A program made the position numbers and the translations under genes. The notes beneath the pieces were generated by a model. The model saw only the letters and a program-made list of their open reading frames with translations. It ran no database searches and was not told the origin of the DNA. Below, piece after piece: positions 8,001 through 12,022 of a stretch of DNA of 12,022 nucleotides. The DNA comes from Ruminococcaceae bacterium UBA3903 (lineage in GTDB: Bacteria > Bacillota > Clostridia > Oscillospirales > Acutalibacteraceae): assembly GCA_002391625.1 (NCBI GenBank), contig DGFJ01000044.1, forward strand, positions 1-12,022, in the 5' to 3' direction. How positions within the stretch are numbered: position 1 is the stretch's first letter; every line of letters begins with the position of its first letter.

Positions 8001-11000
8001 GATGTAAGCTGTGCATTTATATTGTTGGTTACTGGATATATGCTGTTTCCGTTTAGGTCGCACAGCTGGATATCTGCTGTCGTATTCAAGGATGAGCCTG
8101 TAGTATATGCACTAGCGGTAAGCTTTACATCGTCACCCCTTGTGTATGACTGCTTGTCGCAGGAGAGATTGCTGTTAATAACCGCTTGTGACAATATTTC
8201 CTCGCTGTCACAAATTTCCTTAATTGTTTCTTCACTAATATTATTTGCATTATCAACTGCAAATATATGAAGATAATACCTTTTGTTTTTCTCTAGGTTA
8301 TCCATATCATATGTTACTGCACCGTTATTTGCAGATATAACATTTGATACCGTAACTCCATCAGCCTCGTATTCTATTTTATCCGCAGCTGAATCTGCTG
8401 AATCTGTTTTCACCACAACAAAGCCCTTTAGATCCGAAAAGGCCTCTGTAACAGCTGTGTTAGACATCACATTTTCTGAATTTTGAGATCGTGGAATAGC
8501 CTCTGCCCTGTATTTATACTGTGTGCCAATATCCTGTGATGCAAGCCTTGTGCTTACACTGTATGAATCTCTGCTGTATTGCGTGAGGGTCACATCAACC
8601 TGCGGTGCCTGTGGCATTGCCTTATCATAAAATGAATTATCCTGTGCAGTTGTGTTACTGGTAAGCTGTTTTAAATAAAACAAAGTATTTGCAAACACTT
8701 TGCATTCATCTGATGTAGCCTGTCCAGGACTGTCACCGGTCATAATCAATGCCAATTGATTGTTCGTAACAAGATAAGCATTGTTTGTAGCACCAGTTTC
8801 AGAATCCACATTTGTCGCAGCGTTTACAAGCTCCATCCAAACCGTTCCCTCAAGTGTCCCGCCTGTATATTGACCGTATGTGTGTGTAGCTGGTATTGTT
8901 AGAGTCCCCGAAAGAACCCATGGGTAGCTTGTAAGAAAGCCCTGATTAACTACATTAACTGTTGTTACACGTCTATATGAACCATTGCTTGTTACCTTTA
9001 TGCCAAGCTGTTCTGCAAAGCTTGCTAAATATTCATGTTTACACTCATTACAATTACATACAGAATCATGACCGAATAAAACACCTCTGCCAGTATCTAT
9101 AAATTTCTGGGTAGCAATTTGCGATTTTTGGGAAAAATCCTTATATCCATTTCCTTGTGCTGTACCAATAACAATAACATCATACTTATACTTTCCATTG
9201 CTATCAAACAAATATTTTTCGGGGTCATTATTATAATAATCTAAATACACGGTACTTATATCAAATAATCCTTTACCAGCTGTTTCCCCTGTCTGACTGT
9301 TAACTACGGTATTCATCCATTTTTTGAGGTATGGTTCAGATTCAGGAGTGGGGTGTACATTTAATACACGAACTTTTTCACTGCCGTCCCATGTAGAACG
9401 TGTTTCCCAAGTTTTTCCGTCATCTTCGCTTCTCAGCACTCGATATCCATACTGTTCATCTGTACTGCTTATATCGTTCCATGAAAGATTTATGCCATAA
9501 TCTTTGCCTGTTGTGGTATCAGCAGTTAACGTAAGCGTTGCCTTTGGACGAATCTGTATTTTTAGAGTTGTTTTTCTTTCGCCTATAAAATTATTCTGTG
9601 AATCATAAATTTCCGCCTTAAATGTATATTCCTTTTCTGCGGATATATCAAGCTCATTTGCTGTTACAAGGTCAAAGTCCAGTGCTGTAGCGTCCTTTGA
9701 AATAGCAATTGTCTGTGAATTTTCAGCCATTACCTTTTCTCCGTCTAAGACACTTCCCTTTACCGTAATATCGGCATCCTGTACAAAGCTATACAGCATA
9801 CTGCACTTTGCTGTGATATTCTGCTTAATACTGCTTGTGTACAAACAATAGCTGTCAAGATTCACATTGAACTGTGTTATTACATTATTTTCTTCTACAG
9901 GTTTTGTATCATCCTGTTTTGGCTTACTATATACATTGTAATAATTTACGGATGTATTCATCAGCCTGTCACCGTCATAAAATTCTGCTACAAATTTATA
10001 TGTAGCGTTATTCTCTTCTTTTATGTTTAACTCCGCAAAGGTTTTTTCGGCACTTACATTGTTTGGCGTAAGCACTTCCTGTTGTACTGCGTCTGTAATT
10101 ATCTTGTCCCCACAATAAACATATGTTTTAACCGTAAGGGTGTAATTTACATTGGTAGAGTAAAGCAAATAGTATTCTGCGGTAATTTTCTTTTCTTCCC
10201 CAATATAACCACTTTCATCGCTTAATTTTACACCTGCACCTGTAACCTCAGTTTTTGGCTCAATAGGTTTTTCCTGCACATATACAAAGGAGGTGTATGT
10301 GTCTACCTCTTTCTCGCCATCCATTAAGGTTGATACAATTTTCAGTACCTTTTCCTCCGTTTGATTAACCGTATACTTTAATGCGTCACCTTTTACAGCT
10401 TTATTATCTCTATCTAATATTAATGCTGTTTCCTGAGAATAAATAGATTTATCATTATCATAAACAATGGTCATCATTGTAAGATTTCTGTTTACAGCCG
10501 TATTATATTCTATGGAATACTGGGCTGTTAATTCTTCTGATGTATTTACATATACATTAGTTTTATTTTGCTGTACAGCAAAGCCTTCTATTGTATACCT
10601 TGTATCTATCGTATCTATTTCATTTAAATATTTTATTGCCAAATAAGTATCATAATAGCTGTTAAAAAAGCTTCCGTTTTCACTCTGAGAGGCGGACAAT
10701 GCTTCTACCACATCATATATATCCGTATAATTCCCTTGCTGTTGTTTTAACAAACAATAGTATAAGGTATCATCAAAGCTGTCTTCTGTCATTTTAGATA
10801 TTTCTGTTCCTGACAAAAAAGAGGACGCCTTTGAAACAGATGACAGCAGCTGCTGTGATGTCACCGAACTATCTTTAAGATATTTTACAATATCATACGC
10901 TATTCTTCCTGTCAGTGCTTTGTCAGAATCGTTATACTCGTTACAGCCCCAACCACCGTCGCTATTTTGAACACTTATAAGATACGAGAACATTTTTTCT

Positions 11001-11518
11001 ATATTATTCTTGTATTCAGATTTAGCAAGATTTTCTAATGCCTCTAATGCAAGCACTGTATCATATGGTTCAGATGTATATTTTTTCTGCACACCAAAGC
11101 CGCCATCAGTATTTTGCATTTGCAGTAATTTAGTGCTGTATGCACTGCTATCCTGCGTGGCAAAAAGTCTGTGGGACAACGTATCACTGTTTTCCTGTGT
11201 TGTCATGTTGTTGAGCCAGTTAACACCTGCTGTTGTATCTTCACCATTATTATTAAGTGACCATACGCTAAAGCAGGTATCATTAATCAATTGTTCATCG
11301 CCCCAGCTTCCATCCACTTTCTGTGTATCCTTTAACCACTGTGTTGATTGGGAAAGCGTGACATTGATTTTTTCCATAATATTATACGGTTCAAAATCAT
11401 CTAAAGACTGGGAATTTACCAAAGCCGTTGCACCACCTGTTACACCCATATTCAGCAAAATTGTAAGACTGATTGTCAGTGCTATTACAGGCAGTGTTTT
11501 TTTCCATAGTTTCTGCAT
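5039..11518 (-). CDS. 2159-aa secreted, C-terminally anchored surface protein (toroid, Ig-like, DUF5057-like, VWA, InlB-type repeats)
   Basis: The start is supported by GGAGGG (11529-11534), 10 bases upstream, and by an N-terminal signal peptide (MQKLWKK plus a hydrophobic run to about residue 33). Domains in order: an alpha/alpha toroid of the prenyltransferase/squalene-cyclase type (about 45-305, with DGSWG, DGGFG, DGGWG and NGSF repeats); three Ig-like modules (about 310-657); an Fn3-like unit carrying a DUF5057-like domain (about 714-955); an Fn3-like unit carrying a VWA domain (about 1256-1425) with a complete MIDAS Asp1264-x-Ser1266-x-Ser1268, Thr1329/1330 and Asp1358; Ig-like modules (to about 1918); two InlB/Listeria-Bacteroides repeats (about 1919-2055); a Thr/Pro-rich linker (about 2056-2118); VKTGAD; a membrane helix (about 2132-2150); and KLRKRSDI. 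It is probably an adhesive or scaffold protein. As first gene of the operon it may support surface presentation of the downstream toxin. No enzyme activity is evident. Confidence 0.9.
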   Translation of the reverse strand: MQKLWKKTLPVIALTISLTILLNMGVTGGATALVNSQSLDDFEPYNIMEKINVTLSQSTQWLKDTQKVDGSWGDEQLINDTCFSVWSLNNNGEDTTAGVNWLNNMTTQENSDTLSHRLFATQDSSAYSTKLLQMQNTDGGFGVQKKYTSEPYDTVLALEALENLAKSEYKNNIEKMFSYLISVQNSDGGWGCNEYNDSDKALTGRIAYDIVKYLKDSSVTSQQLLSSVSKASSFLSGTEISKMTEDSFDDTLYYCLLKQQQGNYTDIYDVVEALSASQSENGSFFNSYYDTYLAIKYLNEIDTIDTRYTIEGFAVQQNKTNVYVNTSEELTAQYSIEYNTAVNRNLTMMTIVYDNDKSIYSQETALILDRDNKAVKGDALKYTVNQTEEKVLKIVSTLMDGEKEVDTYTSFVYVQEKPIEPKTEVTGAGVKLSDESGYIGEEKKITAEYYLLYSTNVNYTLTVKTYVYCGDKIITDAVQQEVLTPNNVSAEKTFAELNIKEENNATYKFVAEFYDGDRLMNTSVNYYNVYSKPKQDDTKPVEENNVITQFNVNLDSYCLYTSSIKQNITAKCSMLYSFVQDADITVKGSVLDGEKVMAENSQTIAISKDATALDFDLVTANELDISAEKEYTFKAEIYDSQNNFIGERKTTLKIQIRPKATLTLTADTTTGKDYGINLSWNDISSTDEQYGYRVLRSEDDGKTWETRSTWDGSEKVRVLNVHPTPESEPYLKKWMNTVVNSQTGETAGKGLFDISTVYLDYYNNDPEKYLFDSNGKYKYDVIVIGTAQGNGYKDFSQKSQIATQKFIDTGRGVLFGHDSVCNCNECKHEYLASFAEQLGIKVTSNGSYRRVTTVNVVNQGFLTSYPWVLSGTLTIPATHTYGQYTGGTLEGTVWMELVNAATNVDSETGATNNAYLVTNNQLALIMTGDSPGQATSDECKVFANTLFYLKQLTSNTTAQDNSFYDKAMPQAPQVDVTLTQYSRDSYSVSTRLASQDIGTQYKYRAEAIPRSQNSENVMSNTAVTEAFSDLKGFVVVKTDSADSAADKIEYEADGVTVSNVISANNGAVTYDMDNLEKNKRYYLHIFAVDNANNISEETIKEICDSEEILSQAVINSNLSCDKQSYTRGDDVKLTASAYTTGSSLNTTADIQLCDLNGNSIYPVTNNINAQLTSSAKWSENYTFNSGDLEVGRYMAIITWYIAGAPVAQGQCLVRIEDQSEATDVTLTANVRQGSEYSNTLNWTDLNTDDGQEGYTPTDFAIVVDCSYSMQGERLKNARDSVNNFIDVMNKGDRASIIKFCWWATVLCDFTDDKQILHNSVSNIVEDNGTTVSSGLNAAVDKLINDSNTSEKAIVLICDGDINNCDSAINMAVENDITIYTLNVVNSDSTVLQSFADKTGGKYYYTDVITDMTEILQYIKLMNDKGDYYYQVQRDGKITDAVTKAEYVDKDFLDTASPIVSSAALTAVSLDNTTYSGYITVKAEDKGTQYDYSVKAVNKQDEGKVINSNTVTAAAVSGVKGYYCKIDENSAATPEILTDENCFVSGNEELKIDVSNYQRGVMYYMHTYVVDNAGNISAEKTYPFVIGTSFFNGTNLTTKISTDKGSYKAGETAVINVSAKADFYKKCAKGVVEIYDKDDNPTDIVESCCIAEITSYEDFEKQFVWDVKDMAAGNYKATVKWYDGDTILAMDSTGFSIEPNGKITDNVSTDKLIYKTNEDINICDNILNGTTNTFADKLVLDVNISNVKAPDKTITKLTAPVSSFAGGIYNYSDYIPASDLGAGEYIAVSQVKDGDSVVASSSASFTVVEITQLNEKYIGELTVTPSSDKDKLFNFNVTNVSNGDGKDLKIRASVYNTDGEFMGSVERSADIAEGKTVNYSELFNTEALKIGNYPVILTVVSMDGKEAVLDYSGFEINVINKYTVTFMDDDGSVLDIQEIEYGQQAVAPENPYKDKTQQYTYTFDCWDSDYSNITSDITVRATYKAQVNSYNVTFMNFDGNIINTQNVEYGQAAAEPTEEPKKQADGKYTYEFIGWDKSFSCITEDTILMAQFNAVEIPTELATEPKTEPQTQPVTESPTQTVTQISTLPAAGIATEGTTQAPTSKITAPVTQPTQEVRANNENGKSVKTGADAIMWIAFVMLLGFIVALILSKLRKRSDI
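5354..5764 (-). repeat. two tandem InlB-type (Listeria-Bacteroides) beta-grasp repeats
   Basis: Residues about 1919-1985 and 1986-2055 each follow the pattern Y-x-V-T-F-M...D-G...Q-x-V-E-Y-G-Q-x-A...P...Y-T-F-x-x-W-D...I-T-x-D-x-x-x-x-A-x-Y/F. The starts YTVTFMDDDGSVLD and YNVTFMNFDGNIIN show the repeat clearly. They sit just before the Thr/Pro-rich stalk and membrane anchor, a usual place for such spacer domains. Confidence 0.88.
7244..7753 (-). other. VWA domain with intact metal site
   Basis: Residues about 1256-1425 begin TDFAIVVDCSYSMQGERL, with the MIDAS residues Asp1264, Ser1266 and Ser1268. The domain continues with DRASIIKF, NGTTVSSGLNAAV and KAIVLICDGD (Asp1358), and ends ADKTGGKYYYTD. 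All the metal-binding elements look present, so divalent-cation-dependent ligand binding is likely. The ligand is unknown. Confidence 0.88.
8654..9379 (-). other. DUF5057-like domain with a Cys/His loop
   Basis: Residues about 714-955 contain VRVLNVHP, then KYDVIVIGTAQGNGYKD, QKFIDTGRGVLFGHDSV, a CNCNECKH loop (821-828), AEQLGIKV and a QLALIMTGDS segment. The RVLN-P start and the GRGVLFGHD motif resemble DUF5057 as I remember it, with a Rossmann-like or amidotransferase-like core. No catalytic role can be shown. Confidence 0.6.
10604..11386 (-). other. alpha/alpha toroid (prenyltransferase/squalene-cyclase repeats)
   Basis: Residues about 45-305 hold repeated helical pairs separated by QxxDGGWG-type turns: Asp69-Gly70-Ser71-Trp72, Asp138-Gly139-Gly140-Phe141, Asp187-Gly188-Gly189-Trp190 and Asn281-Gly282-Ser283-Phe284. 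Such extracellular toroids are usually non-catalytic binding modules. I saw no DxDD-type cyclase motif. Confidence 0.8.
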
Positions 11519-11556
11519 CTGTTATGTACCCTCCAAAATAAATTGACTTTATATAA

Positions 11557-11582
11557 ACTTCACTGCACTATCACAGTAAAGT
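11557..11582 (-). promoter_or_regulatory. stem-loop at the 5' end of the operon leader
   Basis: On the minus strand ACTTTACTG (11582-11574) pairs with CAGTGAAGT (11565-11557) over 9 bases with one G-U pair, leaving an 8-base loop. With the proximal promoter the RNA should start near 11589, so the hairpin would lie a few bases from the 5' end, in a leader of about 70 bases. This is typical of a 5' mRNA-stabilising structure. There is no T-run, so it is not a terminator. Confidence 0.45.
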
Positions 11583-11595
11583 AGTAACGTATTTT

Positions 11596-11625
11596 ATAAT
11601 ATCATACATATCATTACTATGTCAA
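11596..11625 (-). promoter_or_regulatory. proximal sigma-A-type promoter of the operon
   Basis: The minus strand has a perfect TTGACA -35 (11620-11625), an 18-base spacer and TATTAT as the -10 (11596-11601), preceded by TGA as an extended -10. It lies about 80 bases upstream of the start of the 2159-aa gene. Confidence 0.75.
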
Positions 11626-11638
11626 TAATAGGTTACCA

Positions 11639-11667
11639 TTAATAGAAAAGTATTTCTGTGTTGTCAA
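11639..11667 (-). promoter_or_regulatory. possible distal tandem promoter
   Basis: A second perfect TTGACA (11662-11667) is followed after 17 bases by TATTAA (11639-11644) on the minus strand, upstream of the proximal promoter. An imperfect inverted repeat, CTGTGT (11656-11661) to ACACAG (11688-11693) with inner ATATG/CATAT (11671-11675 and 11679-11683), overlaps its -35 and could be a regulator site. Confidence 0.45.
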
Positions 11668-11784
11668 ATGATATGAACCATATGAGGACACAGCTTGATA
11701 ATATTCTGGGTTCTTTTTACTACTGTATCTGATATTTTTTCCAAATAGCAATACAGTCCAAATATCCAACTATTGATATAGAAC
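11640..11784. other. non-coding stretch between the operon promoters and the IS30 terminator
   Basis: No open frame with a ribosome site is seen on either strand. Apart from the distal promoter and its overlapping inverted repeat, the only structure is a 7-base inverted pair (ACTGTAT 11722-11728, ATACAGT 11751-11757). The left border of the IS30 element should lie somewhere here. Confidence 0.5.
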
Positions 11785-11835
11785 AAAAAACGGTAAGTCG
11801 GGTGTTAGTGAATTATCACTAACACCCGACTTACC
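11785..11835 (-). terminator. strong intrinsic terminator downstream of the IS30 transposase
   Basis: The arms 11792-11811 and 11816-11835 are perfect 20-base complements around an ATTA loop. On the minus strand the stem is followed, after one G, by six T residues (11785-11790). It starts 22 bases after the transposase stop and should stop transposase transcripts before they enter the toxin operon. Confidence 0.85.
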
Positions 11836-11857
11836 ACAATTTATTAAAATAAAGTCA

Positions 11858-12022
11858 CTACTTGTTTGAATTGTATATTTTATCCAGTTGCTCATCAAAA
11901 AGTTCTTCAGAAGTAAGATAGCCCAAACGTTTTCTCGGCATAGAGTTAATCTCGTCTGAAAAAGCTCTGATTTCGTCTTTTGAATAATTACTCATAGATT
12001 TACCTTTAGGTATGAATTTCCC
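11858..12022 (-). CDS. IS30-family transposase, C-terminal 54 residues (5' part beyond the window)
   Basis: The minus-strand frame entering from the right edge ends at TAG (11858-11860). The peptide has the IS30-family C-terminal pattern: KFIPKGKSMS (usually F-x-P-K-G-T-x-x), DEINSMPRKRLGY (the I-N-x-x-P-R-K-x-L-G-[YW] signature) and TSEELFDEQL. This is the end of the DDE integrase domain, which cuts and joins the element's ends. Only the tail is seen, so it cannot be said whether the element is intact. The element end is not resolvable from one side. An ACTGTAT/ATACAGT pair (11722-11728, 11751-11757) lies beyond the terminator, but I cannot call it a terminal repeat without the other end. 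The transposase reads in the same direction as the toxin operon. Confidence 0.88.
   Translation of the reverse strand, partial: GKFIPKGKSMSNYSKDEIRAFSDEINSMPRKRLGYLTSEELFDEQLDKIYNSNK

Larger units (their letters stand above)
6428..9544 (-). repeat. large internal duplication of an Fn3/Ig composite, each copy split by a different inserted domain
   Basis: Copy A (residues about 659-1216) and copy B (about 1222-1697) share a matching order. It runs INLSWNDI / NTLNWTDL, then GTQYKYRAEAI (998) / GTQYDYSVKAV (1487), then SNTAVTEAFSDLKGF / SNTVTAAAVSGVKGY, then YYLHIFAVDNANNIS (1081) / YYMHTYVVDNAGNIS (1562), then an Ig-like module. Copy A holds the DUF5057-like domain and copy B holds the VWA domain. 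Confidence 0.75.

Noticed and set aside
10604..11386. A functional terpene cyclase or prenyltransferase
   Set aside because: Only the toroid repeats are seen. The domain is secreted and lacks a visible catalytic Asp motif.
11010..11546. Plus-strand open frame of 178 codons
   Set aside because: It lies opposite the toroid-coding part of the 2159-aa gene, has no ribosome site, and its Ser/Val/Cys-rich translation is typical of an antisense shadow.
11722..11757. ACTGTAT/ATACAGT pair as IS30 terminal repeats
   Set aside because: IS terminal repeats must be at opposite ends of the element. This pair is local and only 7 bases long.

Overview
The window looks like an accessory locus of a low-GC Gram-positive anaerobe, probably a gut Clostridia of the Ruminococcus or Lachnospiraceae type. 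The clues are AT-rich DNA, AGGAG/GGAGG ribosome sites, large Ig/VWA/InlB-B-repeat surface proteins, a lipoprotein with a transglutaminase-like fold, and an IS30-type transposase. The taxon is inferred from gene style, not from a marker gene.

All genes read on the minus strand, so the locus runs from right to left. At the far right is the 3' end of an IS30-family transposase, followed by a strong hairpin terminator. A roughly 340-base gap (11519-11857) holds two tandem sigma-A-type promoters and a leader hairpin. These appear to drive an operon of three genes. The first is a 2159-aa secreted surface protein: alpha/alpha toroid, Ig-like domains, a DUF5057-like domain, a VWA domain, two InlB-type repeats, a Thr/Pro linker and a C-terminal membrane anchor. 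The second is a 1307-aa lipoprotein: coiled region, degenerate transglutaminase domain, hydrophobic tract, YGDDA repeats and a C-terminal TNT-type NAD+ glycohydrolase toxin domain. The third is a 198-aa cytoplasmic protein that is the obvious immunity candidate. The left edge carries an in-frame coding stretch without a start codon, which may be a displaced toxin module.

The simplest reading is a cell-surface polymorphic toxin system. A large anchored protein would form the stalk or partner, a lipid-anchored protein would present the NAD+-destroying toxin tip, and the last gene would protect the producer. The toxin domain call rests on recognisable motifs. The delivery role of the 2159-aa protein and the immunity role of the 198-aa protein are inferred from order, spacing and strand.
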